This document shows positions 29,779 to 38,225 of a stretch of 64,000 nucleotides of DNA, one piece after another; the stretch's first letter is position 1, and every line of letters starts with the position of its first letter. The stretch covers positions 930,001-994,000 of the forward strand of contig NZ_CP064791.1 in the NCBI RefSeq assembly GCF_017094465.1. The letters run 5' to 3'. This DNA is from Halapricum desulfuricans. GTDB lineage: Archaea > Halobacteriota > Halobacteria > Halobacteriales > Haloarculaceae. Below the pieces are notes generated by a model. The model had not been told where the DNA came from and made no database searches. It worked only from the letters and a program-made list of their open reading frames with translations. The position numbers and the translations under genes were made by a program.

Positions 29779-31413
29779 ATGAACAAGTGGTACCGTCGAA
29801 CGGTTCTCTCCTTTGCCGTACTCGTAGTCATCATTGCCGTATACGCCGTCGTCTATCACTTCGGGATGCTCTATCTCGAGGGCGAATCGAAGACCTTCCT
29901 GCAGTCACTAGAGGCCGTCGTCCAGACGTTCACGACGACCGGGTTCGGCGAGGACGCTCCCTGGCAGACTGATTTTATGAACATCCTCGTCATCGCAATG
30001 AACTTGACCGGCGTCGCACTGGTCTTCCTCGCGCTGCCGGTGTTGATCTTCCCGATGTTCGAGGAGGCGTTCTCGACGACCGTCCCGACGAGCGTCGAGG
30101 AGGACCTCGCGGACCACGTCGTCGTGTGTGCGGACAAGCCACGGGCGGAAGTGCTCATCGACGAACTCGAGAGCTGGGACGTCGATCACGTCTTCGTCGA
30201 GTCCGATCGCGAGGTTGCGACCGCGCGATACGAGAACGGCTACGACGTCATCCACGGCGATCCGACCGCAGTCAGCGCCCTCGAAAACGCGAACCTCGCA
30301 GACGCGCGGGCTATCGTCGCGGACGTTGCGGACGATGTCGACACGAGCATCGTTCTGACCGCCCAGGAGGTCAGCGAGGACGTTCAGGTCGTGAGTATCG
30401 TCGAGGATCCGGACCAAAAGCGGTATCACGAACTCGCCGGCGCCGACGTGGTGTTGTCCCCGCGCCCGATCCTCGGCGAGAGTCTCGCGTCGAAAGTCAC
30501 CACGAGCGCCCGAACCTATATCGACGACGCTGTCGCGATCGACGGCGATCTCCAGGTCGCGGAACTTCCGATCAGCGCCGGGAGTCCACTGGAAGGGACG
30601 ACGATAGCCGAAAGCGACATCCGCGAGGAGACCGGCGTCAACGTCATCGGAGCGTGGTTCCGCGGGGACTTCGAGAGTCCCCCCTCTCCAGAGACGACCA
30701 TCGATCGGGGCACTGTCTTGCTGGTTACCGGCCGCTCAGAGCAACTTGCCGATCTTCGGGACCGCACGCGTGCGCCGATGCGGCGCTTCGACGGCGGACG
30801 TGTCCTGATTGCGGGCTACGGACAGGTCGGCCAGCGTGTCGCGACGCTGCTGGACGAACAGGGAATTCCCTATACGACTGTCGACTCGGCCGACGGAGAC
30901 GGCGTCGATGTCGTCGGCGACGTGACCGATCCTGAAACGCTCGAGTCGGCCGGGATCGACGATGCCAGGACGGTGGTGTTGGCGATCCCCGACGACACGG
31001 CGGCGGAGTTCGCGACACTGGTCGTCCGCGATCTCAGCCCCGAGACGGAGGTCATTGCTCGCGTCGAACAGGCCGAAAGCATCCAGAAGATGTACCGGGC
31101 CGGCGCCGACTACGTCCTCGCACTCGAGACGATCACCGGCCGGATGATCGCCTCGACTGTCCTCGAAAACGAGGACGTCATCTCTTTCGACACTCAGGTC
31201 GAGGTCATTCGGACGGAAGCCCCGGAGATCGTCGGCCATACGCTACAGGAGGCCGAGGTCCGGCCGAAAACCGGCTGTACCGTCGTCGCCGTCGAACGGG
31301 ACGGACGGGTCCAGACCGACCTCGGCTCCGACTTTCGGATCCAGCCCGGCGACGAGTTGATCGTCGTCGGCACGGACGAGGGGATCAACCGGTTTACCGA
31401 GACGTTCCGGTAG
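29779..31413 (+). CDS. Two-helix K+ channel with tandem TrkA (RCK) domains
   Basis: 544 aa. The N-terminal region has two membrane helices (about 10-30 and 70-95) around a pore loop with selectivity filter TTTGFGED (about residues 55-62). From residue 115 two RCK units follow, each a Rossmann TrkA_N (HVVVCADKP; VLIAGYGQVGQRVATLL with the GYGQVG nucleotide loop) and a TrkA_C domain. The first Rossmann copy lacks the glycine motif. This is the MthK-like or TrkA-channel layout for gated potassium flux, important for salt-in haloarchaea. The start at 29779 was chosen over 29758. Confidence 0.88.
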   Translation: MNKWYRRTVLSFAVLVVIIAVYAVVYHFGMLYLEGESKTFLQSLEAVVQTFTTTGFGEDAPWQTDFMNILVIAMNLTGVALVFLALPVLIFPMFEEAFSTTVPTSVEEDLADHVVVCADKPRAEVLIDELESWDVDHVFVESDREVATARYENGYDVIHGDPTAVSALENANLADARAIVADVADDVDTSIVLTAQEVSEDVQVVSIVEDPDQKRYHELAGADVVLSPRPILGESLASKVTTSARTYIDDAVAIDGDLQVAELPISAGSPLEGTTIAESDIREETGVNVIGAWFRGDFESPPSPETTIDRGTVLLVTGRSEQLADLRDRTRAPMRRFDGGRVLIAGYGQVGQRVATLLDEQGIPYTTVDSADGDGVDVVGDVTDPETLESAGIDDARTVVLAIPDDTAAEFATLVVRDLSPETEVIARVEQAESIQKMYRAGADYVLALETITGRMIASTVLENEDVISFDTQVEVIRTEAPEIVGHTLQEAEVRPKTGCTVVAVERDGRVQTDLGSDFRIQPGDELIVVGTDEGINRFTETFR

Positions 31414-31507
31414 GCTCTCCGATTGGCCGAACCTCTAAGGGAATCTCACCCGATGTCCGGGACGTGCTGGAATCGGACATGCGGGACGACTATCTGGAGG
31501 AGCCACG

Positions 31508-32248
31508 ATGACAGCTATCGACACGCGGGATCTTCGGATGGAGTTCGGTGATGTGACCGCGCTCGACGACCTGAATCTGGCCGTCGACGACGGTGAGCTG
31601 TTCGGACTCCTGGGACCGAACGGTTCCGGAAAGACGACGACGATCGAGATCCTGACTGGCCAGCGCCGCCCGACGAGCGGCTCGGCGACCGTGCTCGGGA
31701 TCGATCCGGTCGAGCGGCCGATGGCTGTCAGAGCGGAAATCGGGATCTTGCCCGAGCGCGAGGATCCGCCGAGCTTCCTCACGCCACGGGAGTATCTGGA
31801 GTTTGCGGCCGAGATCCGCGGGCTGGCGGACGCGGGCGAGCGCATCGACGAGTGGGCGACCAAACTCTCCTTCGAGCACAAACTCGATACGCTGGCGACC
31901 AATCTCTCGGAGGGCGAACGCCAGCGCGTCATGCTGGCCCAGGCGTTCTTTCACGAGCCGTCGCTGGTCTTTATCGACGAGCCGCTGGTCAACCTCGACC
32001 CGATCTTGCAGGAAGAGGTCAAAGAGCACCTGCAGGCCTACTGTGAGAGTGGCAACACCCTCTTTCTCTCGACGCATTTCGTCGACGTTGCCGAGGAGCT
32101 CTGTACCCGTGTCGCCGTCCTCAGAGAGGGACGACTCCTGGGCACGACCGACCCGCGGACGCTTGACGGTGAGGAGGCGCTGCTCGAGTACTTCCTCTCG
32201 ACTGTCGAGGGCGATAAGCCGGAAACGGTCCCGACGACGGGGAGGTGA
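31508..32248 (+). CDS. ABC transporter ATP-binding protein (exporter type)
   Basis: 246 aa. Walker A GPNGSGKTTTIEIL, signature LSEGERQRVMLAQA, Walker B LVFIDEPLVNLDP and switch His STHFVDVAEE. LSEGE replaces the usual LSGGQ. It resembles ATPases of archaeal multi-drug or lantibiotic-type exporters; the permease is the next gene 6 bases downstream. Confidence 0.9.
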   Translation: MTAIDTRDLRMEFGDVTALDDLNLAVDDGELFGLLGPNGSGKTTTIEILTGQRRPTSGSATVLGIDPVERPMAVRAEIGILPEREDPPSFLTPREYLEFAAEIRGLADAGERIDEWATKLSFEHKLDTLATNLSEGERQRVMLAQAFFHEPSLVFIDEPLVNLDPILQEEVKEHLQAYCESGNTLFLSTHFVDVAEELCTRVAVLREGRLLGTTDPRTLDGEEALLEYFLSTVEGDKPETVPTTGR

Positions 32249-32254
32249 CTTGTT

Positions 32255-33652
32255 GTGGGAATCCTACGTGCGATGATCGAGGAGGAATGGCGGCTCCACG
32301 CCGATCTCTTCGGAGGACGGCGGTTCGGCGCGTTCCCGGCCGGCGTCGCGGTCGTTGCGGCCGGCTCGTTCTGGCTCCTGGCCTCGATGGGGACGGACAC
32401 GGCAGCGATCGCCGCCGGTCTGCACGTGCTGGTCGGCTTCTTCGGGTTGCAGGTCGGGACGATCGGACTCGTCGGTCGGGACGCGATGCGCGACGTGCTC
32501 GGGGACGTGACGCTGCTGGTGTTCAGTTCCCGGACGCTACCGATCTCGTGGCGGCGATTGCTCGCGACGTTCCTGTTGAAGGATCTGCTGTATTACTCGG
32601 GGCTGTTTCTGGCACCGATCGCGCTGGCGTACGCGCCCGTGGCACTCGCGACCGGCGACGGCGTGCTGGCGGTCCTGTCGCTGTGGATGACGCTGGCGGG
32701 CACGTTCGCCCTCGGGGTGAGCCTGAGTCTGGCGCTGGTGGGGCTCGCGAGCTATCACGGCGCTCTCGCGCTTGTGGCTGCCGGGCTGGCGACTGCCACT
32801 GTCGTGGTCAGCGGCGTCGATCCGATCACGCTGACGCCGTACGGCCCCTTCGTCGATCCGACGCTTGGGACCGTCATCGCCGGATTCGTTCCGACAGTCC
32901 TCGTCGCGACGCTCGGAGTCGCCCTGTTCGAGCCCGTCGAGCGGACCGACGGGAGCCAGCGGATCGGCCCGCTGTCGAGCTACGCCCGTGCGATCCCCGA
33001 CGACACCGGAATCGCTCGGCGGACGGTCCTCTCGGTCGCGCGATCGAGCGGCTCGGTCTGGAAAGTCGCCTTCTCGATGGGCGTGCTGGTGGTCGTCGTA
33101 GTCGTGTTGCTCTCGGAGCTGGCGCGCGTGACCGTTCTCGAACCGCACTTCGGGCTCGCACTCGGGACGTTCCTCGGGCTCGGCGGGTTCACGACCTACG
33201 CCTGGCTCACCCAGTTCGAGGATCCTCGGGAGATGCTGCGGTACCCAGTCACGATCGAGCAGGTCTTCGCGAGCAAGCGGCGGGCGTATCTGGCGCTCGT
33301 GTTGCCCGCCGGCCTGGCGTACATCCTCCTGGCAGCGGTGTGGCTCCCGGTCGCGGAGCTGGTCGTCGCTGCCGTCGTCTTCCCGGGCGTCGCGGTCTAC
33401 GTCTTCGGACTCACGGCGTATGTCGCGGGACTCTCCCCGACCGAGTTACTCTTCGACACGCCGCTGTTCGCGGCGTTCGGTGCCGGCCTGGCTGTCGTTG
33501 CGGTACCGTTGTTGGTCGCGGCGCTGGCGACGACTGCAGCCCCGGCACTGACCGTCGCTGTCGGAATCGGGATTGCCGTACTCGCCGGACTCGTCGGTGT
33601 CGTCCTCGCTCAGCGGGCCGGCCCGCGCTGGGAACGGCGACTCCGCGAATGA
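32255..33652 (+). CDS. ABC transporter permease (large, about 12 membrane helices)
   Basis: 465 aa starting with GTG. Hydrophobic helices run in pairs through the length, with a central cytoplasmic stretch at about 235-265 (DGSQRIGPLSSYARAIPDD). No external enzyme or MacB domain. It forms an export pair with the ATPase upstream. Substrate unknown. It ends 4 bases from dnaJ, which is convergent. Confidence 0.8.
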   Translation: MGILRAMIEEEWRLHADLFGGRRFGAFPAGVAVVAAGSFWLLASMGTDTAAIAAGLHVLVGFFGLQVGTIGLVGRDAMRDVLGDVTLLVFSSRTLPISWRRLLATFLLKDLLYYSGLFLAPIALAYAPVALATGDGVLAVLSLWMTLAGTFALGVSLSLALVGLASYHGALALVAAGLATATVVVSGVDPITLTPYGPFVDPTLGTVIAGFVPTVLVATLGVALFEPVERTDGSQRIGPLSSYARAIPDDTGIARRTVLSVARSSGSVWKVAFSMGVLVVVVVVLLSELARVTVLEPHFGLALGTFLGLGGFTTYAWLTQFEDPREMLRYPVTIEQVFASKRRAYLALVLPAGLAYILLAAVWLPVAELVVAAVVFPGVAVYVFGLTAYVAGLSPTELLFDTPLFAAFGAGLAVVAVPLLVAALATTAAPALTVAVGIGIAVLAGLVGVVLAQRAGPRWERRLRE

Positions 33653-33656
33653 ACCG

Positions 33657-34808
33657 TCAGATAGAGTTCTTCAGCTTCTCGAAGAAGCCTTCCTCGACGC
33701 TGATGTCCTCGTCGCTGGCATCGGCGAACGCCTCCAGGGCCTCGCGCTGTTCGCCGTTCAGCTCTTCGGGCGTGTACACCTGGACGGTCACGTAGAGGTC
33801 ACCCTGTCCGCGCCGGCGCAGGTGTGGCATCCCCCTGCCCTCGAGCCGGAACGTCTCGCCGCTCTGGGTGCCCGAGGGAATCTCCAACTCGACGTCGCCG
33901 TCCAGCGTCCCCACTTCGATCGTGTCGCCGAAGACTGCCTGCGGGAACGAGATCGGCTCGCGCCGCCGGAGGTCGTCGCCCTCCCGTTCGAAGTCGGGGT
34001 GCTCGCGGATCGACACGTCGATCAGCAGGTCGCCGTTCGGTCCGCCGTTCTCGCCGGGTGCTCCCTCCCGTTCCATCCGGAGGGTCTGGCCGTCCTGGAT
34101 ACCGGCGGGAATCTCGACGGTGAGAGTCGCCTCGTTGCGGACGACGCCGTCGCCGCCGCAGGTCGAACAGGTCTCCTCGTAGAGCGTCCCGTCGCCGCCA
34201 CAGCGCCGGCAGGTCGTCGTCTGCTGGACGCGACCCATCGGCGTCTGCTGGACCTGCGTGACCTGGCCACGGCCGTCACATTCGGGACAGGTCTGGCTGT
34301 CTGCGTCCGGTGGGTGGCCGTTGCCATCGCAGTCCGGACAGGTCTCGGGCCGGCGAACTGTCACCTGCTTTTCGGCTCCCTCGTGGGCCTCTTCGAGGTC
34401 GATTTCGAGCGTCGTTTTCAGGTCCTGGCCCTGGCGCGGACGGTTGCTGTCACGACTCCGACGGCGGCCGCCCCCGAAGAACTGATCGAAGATGTCCTCC
34501 ATGTTGAAGCCACCGCCGAACGGGTCGCCACCGCGACCGCCGCGGCCACCGGCGCCACCGCCGTCGAAGCCGCCGCGCTTCTCGGCCTGTTCGAACCGGT
34601 CGTGCCCCATCTGGTCGTAGGCCTGGCGCTTTTCGTCGTCGGTCAGCACTTCTTTGGCCTTCTTGACCTGCTTGAACTTCTCCTCGGCGTCGGGTTCGTC
34701 GCTCACGTCGGGGTGGTACTCGCGCGCTTTCTTCCGGTAGGCCTCCTGGATCTCCTCCTCGCTGGCGTCGCGTGAGACCCCGAGTATATCGTAGAAGTCC
34801 TCGCTCAT
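33657..34808 (-). CDS. dnaJ: Chaperone protein DnaJ
   Basis: 383 aa, type I J-protein. The J domain with HPD at residues 32-34, a Gly/Phe-rich region (GGFDGGGAGGRGGRGGDPF), four zinc CxxCxGxG repeats (CPDCDGNG, CPECDGRG, CRRCGGDG, CSTCGGDG) and the C-terminal substrate-binding domains are in order. It stimulates DnaK ATPase. dnaK lies 28 kb away at the window's right end, so the usual dnaK-dnaJ linkage is broken here. Confidence 0.96.
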   Translation of the reverse strand: MSEDFYDILGVSRDASEEEIQEAYRKKAREYHPDVSDEPDAEEKFKQVKKAKEVLTDDEKRQAYDQMGHDRFEQAEKRGGFDGGGAGGRGGRGGDPFGGGFNMEDIFDQFFGGGRRRSRDSNRPRQGQDLKTTLEIDLEEAHEGAEKQVTVRRPETCPDCDGNGHPPDADSQTCPECDGRGQVTQVQQTPMGRVQQTTTCRRCGGDGTLYEETCSTCGGDGVVRNEATLTVEIPAGIQDGQTLRMEREGAPGENGGPNGDLLIDVSIREHPDFEREGDDLRRREPISFPQAVFGDTIEVGTLDGDVELEIPSGTQSGETFRLEGRGMPHLRRRGQGDLYVTVQVYTPEELNGEQREALEAFADASDEDISVEEGFFEKLKNSI

Positions 34809-34861
34809 TCGTTATCGCTGGGTAATCGGTTGAGACACTTCAAAAGCCCGGGTCACCGATG

Positions 34862-35704
34862 CTACCGTGCCGGTGGCACGAGCAAGACGTTGCTGTCGGC
34901 TCTGGCGGTCACGTCCTCGGAGGTACTGCCGAGCAAGAGCCGACGGAGACGGCTCCGACCCCGGCCACCGAGGAGTACCGTCGTCGGGTCGACCTCGTCT
35001 TCGACGGCGAGGATCTCCTCGGCGGCTTCACCCTCCCGGACCATCGTCGTCGTTTCGATCCCGTTTTCTTGGAGCGTTTCGGCCATCGATTTGAGGCGCT
35101 GCTCGGCGTCGTCGACGCCGTCGTCACCGGCACGACGGTCCGGCGGCCGCACGTGTAGCAGCGTCGCCTCGTGGGTCGCTTCCCTCGTCCGGTGGAACTG
35201 CTCGAAGGCCCGCTCTGCGTTCTCCGAGAAGTCGGTCGCGTACAGCATCCGCCGGAAGAGGTGCTTGTTCGCGACTTCCGGAGCCCCGTCCCGTTCGACG
35301 ATCCGCTGGACCAGCAGCGGACTGACGGCCGTCCGCGCGATGTTCCGGACCGTGCTCCCGATGAATCGCTGTTTGAGCGGGCTCTGTCCACGGGAGCCCG
35401 CGATGATGAGATCGGCATGCACTTGCTCGGCGAGGCCGTTGATCCGGCGATGGGGCGTTCCGCGGACGATGTGAGTGTTGACTGTGAACCCCTCGGATTC
35501 GAGTTGCTGTTGCTGGCGCTGTAGCCCGCGTTTCGTTTGACCGGCGATGTCACTGCCTGGCATCCCCGCTGTGATGTTGGGGCTGGTGACTGTGATCAGA
35601 TCGATCTCGTCGATCCCGTACCGCCCGAGACACTTCAGGCAGATCCGTGAGTCGATCGCCGTATCGATCGCCGAGGACAGATCCGTTGCGTACACTGCGC
35701 GCAT
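34862..35704 (-). CDS. Tandem universal stress protein (two USP domains)
   Basis: 280 aa with two USP domains (about 1-135 and 150-280). Each ends in the nucleotide-loop pattern G-x2-G-x9-G(S/T): IAGSRGQSPLKQRFIGST and LGGRGRSRLRRLLLGST. The family binds ATP or cAMP in many cases. The start at MRAVYATDLSS was chosen over 35758. It is divergent from nothing close by; 99 bases separate it from the YeeE gene. Confidence 0.9.
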   Translation of the reverse strand: MRAVYATDLSSAIDTAIDSRICLKCLGRYGIDEIDLITVTSPNITAGMPGSDIAGQTKRGLQRQQQQLESEGFTVNTHIVRGTPHRRINGLAEQVHADLIIAGSRGQSPLKQRFIGSTVRNIARTAVSPLLVQRIVERDGAPEVANKHLFRRMLYATDFSENAERAFEQFHRTREATHEATLLHVRPPDRRAGDDGVDDAEQRLKSMAETLQENGIETTTMVREGEAAEEILAVEDEVDPTTVLLGGRGRSRLRRLLLGSTSEDVTARADSNVLLVPPAR

Positions 35705-35803
35705 GTCTCTCTGTAGTGGCGCTGCTGTAATAGTATTGTTGGTGAATTCCAATACCACACAATATCAGTGATACCGCTACAAACGGGCGATAACGGCCCG
35801 GAG

Positions 35804-36262
35804 TCAATCGGCAGGTGTGACGGTCGTCTCGGTTTGCTGGCGATACGATCGCCAGTATCCCTGTGCATACGCGCCGATGAACATGCCGCCGATCGCGACG
35901 AGAATCGGGTAGTTACCGATCCCGAGGCTCGCGTAGGCCGCTCCGGGACAGATCCCCGAGAGGCCCCAGCCGATGCCGAAGATGGAGCCGCCGATGACGA
36001 CGTTTCGGTCGAAGGATTTGACGCGCTTGCGGAAGATATCGCCCGTCAGTGGCGCTCGCTCGAGCACCCGCGGGACGACGGCGAACGTGACGGCCGTGAC
36101 GACCGCACCGCCGCCCATCACGAACAGCAGGCCGAAGTCCTCGAACTGGAGGAAGTTGAGCACGACCTCCGGACGAGCCATCTGACTCAGACCGAGGCCG
36201 AACCCGAAGACCAGCCCACCGAGCAGGATGACACCGTGGAACAGCGGCGAACGCTCGCTCAT
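35804..36262 (-). CDS. YeeE/YedE-family transporter, half B
   Basis: 152 aa with four membrane helices. LVFGFGLGLSQMARPEVV and GWGLSGICPGAAYASLG are the family motifs; Cys104 in SGICPG matches the cysteine that relays thiosulfate or sulfane sulfur in YeeE homologues. Bacterial YeeE is one chain; here it is split into two overlapping genes (stop and start overlap by 4 bases with half A). Part of a 3-gene leftward operon. Confidence 0.88.
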   Translation of the reverse strand: MSERSPLFHGVILLGGLVFGFGLGLSQMARPEVVLNFLQFEDFGLLFVMGGGAVVTAVTFAVVPRVLERAPLTGDIFRKRVKSFDRNVVIGGSIFGIGWGLSGICPGAAYASLGIGNYPILVAIGGMFIGAYAQGYWRSYRQQTETTVTPAD

Positions 36263-36753
36263 GGCGACACCCCCAGTGCGGCGACTAGCTGTGCCGTCCC
36301 GATCGCGAACGCCAGGAACGTCGCCACGTTGACGAACGAGGTGTTCGACCCCGAGCCGACGCCACAGACGCCGTGTCCGGAGGTACAGCCCTTCCCCACG
36401 CGCGTTCCGATTCCGACCAGCACGCCACCGACGAACAGCCGCCAGAGCTGTACGTCGGTCGTCCAGCCACCGGCCCCGAGCGTCAGCGCGTAGGCTGCCG
36501 CGCCGGCGACGATCCCGACGGCAAAGACGACCCGCCAGTCCCGGGATGCCAGATACTTCGGCTTGTTGAACCGCGAGACCTTCGAGACGTACGACCACGT
36601 CGACTCCAGGAAGGTGCTCGCACCGGCGATGATGCCGGTGGCGGCGTAGATGATCGTGACGCCGAGCCCGATGAGCAGCCCGCCGGCTGCGTAGTGGCTA
36701 ATACCGTTCGGGAACAGCGTTTCGACGGTGATCTGGAGCGGTTCAATCGTCAT
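36259..36753 (-). CDS. YeeE/YedE-family transporter, half A
   Basis: 164 aa with four to five membrane helices. GTRVGKGCTSGHGVCGVG carries the two cysteines of the YeeE inlet motif. Together with half B it would form a complete channel for thiosulfate or related sulfur species; this is inferred from the family. ATG 36753 matches the family, and it overlaps the 3' end of the 45-aa gene upstream by 11 bases, which couples their translation. Confidence 0.88.
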   Translation of the reverse strand: MTIEPLQITVETLFPNGISHYAAGGLLIGLGVTIIYAATGIIAGASTFLESTWSYVSKVSRFNKPKYLASRDWRVVFAVGIVAGAAAYALTLGAGGWTTDVQLWRLFVGGVLVGIGTRVGKGCTSGHGVCGVGSGSNTSFVNVATFLAFAIGTAQLVAALGVSP

Positions 36754-36880
36754 CTGCGTCGCCCGTGTCGATCTCGGATTCGTCCGCTTGCCCGTCCCGA
36801 TCGTCGAGCAGCCGCTCCAGCCCCGGCGGCCCGACGATGCTGACGTTGCCGTCCTCGTCAAGCACGAATGGCTTGGTCAT
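36743..36880 (-). CDS. 45-aa companion protein of the YeeE operon
   Basis: A short frame that reads MTKPFVLDEDGNVSIVGPPG then an acidic tail ending DADDD. It ends inside the start of the YeeE half A gene and is preceded by a TTTTAG box about 30 bases before its ATG, as the first gene of the leftward operon. Composition and coupling support it as real. No Cys, membrane segment or known domain; function unknown. Confidence 0.6.
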   Translation of the reverse strand: MTKPFVLDEDGNVSIVGPPGLERLLDDRDGQADESEIDTGDADDD

Positions 36881-37131
36881 ACTCGTCTCTCCGTACCCTT
36901 CCGTGCTACTAAAACGTTTGGATAGTAATGTATATTTGTGGCAATATTATGGACAAACGAAGTCTATATCCGGGTGGAGCGAATTACTTAAAGACCCCTG
37001 GTTTGATGGCATTCTATTCTAACCATTTCTTCGAGATCACGGGAACCTGACCGGGATAGCCCGGGTCGGATGTGGATTAGTATTGCAGGTAAAGAACAAT
37101 ATAGGCGCGGTGCTGATTCACGATATCGGAG

Positions 37132-37794
37132 TTACTCAGCGGCGTCGACACGGATCGTCACGGCGACGTGTTCGGGTAGCGGGACCCGCGTGCCGTCTTC
37201 GAGTTCGACCTCGATCAGTCCGATCGGGGGCGTATCGACGACGGTCAGCGTCGTCCCGGGGCCGATCCCGACATCGGCGAGGTACGCTAGTTCGTCGGGA
37301 TCGCGGTCCCGAACCCGTGTCACTTCGACCACGTCGCCGTCCTCGCACTCGCTGAGGGCCGTTCCGATGCACTCCTCGATCGGTTCGAGTGTGTCGCTGG
37401 GGATCGGGTCGCCGTGGGGGTCGACGTCCGGATCGTCGAGTTGCGCCGCGACGCGGCGCTCGAACTCCTCGGAGATGTGGTGTTCCAGCCGGTCGGCCTC
37501 CTCGTGGACGGCCGTCCAGTCGAACCCGAGTCTGTCAGTGAGATACGTCTCGAGCAAGCGGTGGTGGCGGATGACCTCGGTCGCGATCGTCTCGCCCTCC
37601 TCGGTGAGCCGCACGCCCTTGTATTTCTCCCGCTCGACGAGTCCGCGGTCCTCCAGTTTCTCCATCATGCTCGTCGCCGTCGGCGGCGTCACGTCCATGC
37701 TCTCGGCGATGGTCGAGGTCGAGACCGGCCCCGTCGTCTCGCGCTGATGTTCGTGGATCGCCTTGAGGTAGTCCTCCATCTCGGGGCTGAGCAT
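37132..37794 (-). CDS. DtxR/MntR-family metal-dependent transcriptional regulator
   Basis: 220 aa. Residues 1-60 form the winged helix (MLSPEMEDYLKAIHEHQ, VTPPTATSMMEKLEDRGLV); 60-135 the dimerisation and metal-binding helices (HHRLLETYL, EEADRLEHHISEE); 150-220 a FeoA/SH3-like domain (GDVVEVTRVRDRD). Such proteins sense Fe(II) or Mn(II) and repress uptake genes or activate others. No metal transporter adjoins, so the target genes lie elsewhere. Confidence 0.92.
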   Translation of the reverse strand: MLSPEMEDYLKAIHEHQRETTGPVSTSTIAESMDVTPPTATSMMEKLEDRGLVEREKYKGVRLTEEGETIATEVIRHHRLLETYLTDRLGFDWTAVHEEADRLEHHISEEFERRVAAQLDDPDVDPHGDPIPSDTLEPIEECIGTALSECEDGDVVEVTRVRDRDPDELAYLADVGIGPGTTLTVVDTPPIGLIEVELEDGTRVPLPEHVAVTIRVDAAE

Positions 37795-37819
37795 CTACCC
37801 GTATCTCGGGCGACCGCCG

Positions 37820-37917
37820 AAATAAAGGCTGGCTCTCCGGCCGACTACAGACGGTCCTGTTCTTCGAGAAATAAAGGCTGGCTCTCCGGCCGACTACAGA
37901 CGGTCCTGTTCTTCGAG
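37820..37917. repeat. Perfect 49-bp tandem duplication at a gene 3' end
   Basis: 37820-37868 and 37869-37917 are identical. The unit spans the last seven codons and stop of the MTH865-like gene (leftward) plus 25 bases of its downstream sequence. The functional stop is at 37894-37896, so the copy farther from the gene is an untranslated echo. No divergence suggests a recent event. Confidence 0.95.
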
Positions 37918-38145
37918 TTGGTCCAGCACGTCCTCGACGAACGACTCGACGTCCTCGTATGGGAAGTTCCCGCTTCCGAGCTTCGTGTTTAGCTGCATGG
38001 CTGTCATCGAGAAGTCACCCGATTCGAACGTCGTACTCGGACCGTCCGGCAGCGCCGGTACCAGGTCCATCGGACTGGAGATCGGATAGTCAGCGCCCTC
38101 GAACGCGTCGATGAACTGTTCGCGCAACTCGTCTGTGTCTACCAT
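37894..38145 (-). CDS. MTH865-like small protein
   Basis: 83 aa. The MTH865 family pattern is visible: FEGADYPISSPMDLVPALP, then the switch GDFSMTAMQLNTKL and NFPYEDVESFVEDVLDQL. The family has an EF-hand-like fold of unknown function. Its last codons are copied in the tandem duplication 37820-37917. Confidence 0.8.
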   Translation of the reverse strand: MVDTDELREQFIDAFEGADYPISSPMDLVPALPDGPSTTFESGDFSMTAMQLNTKLGSGNFPYEDVESFVEDVLDQLEEQDRL

Positions 38146-38225
38146 GGCGTTCGACGTTTTGGGATACTATCCTCAAAAATCATTCGCGTTTCCCTCCTTT
38201 CGCAAGCATCTCACGGACGCGCTCT

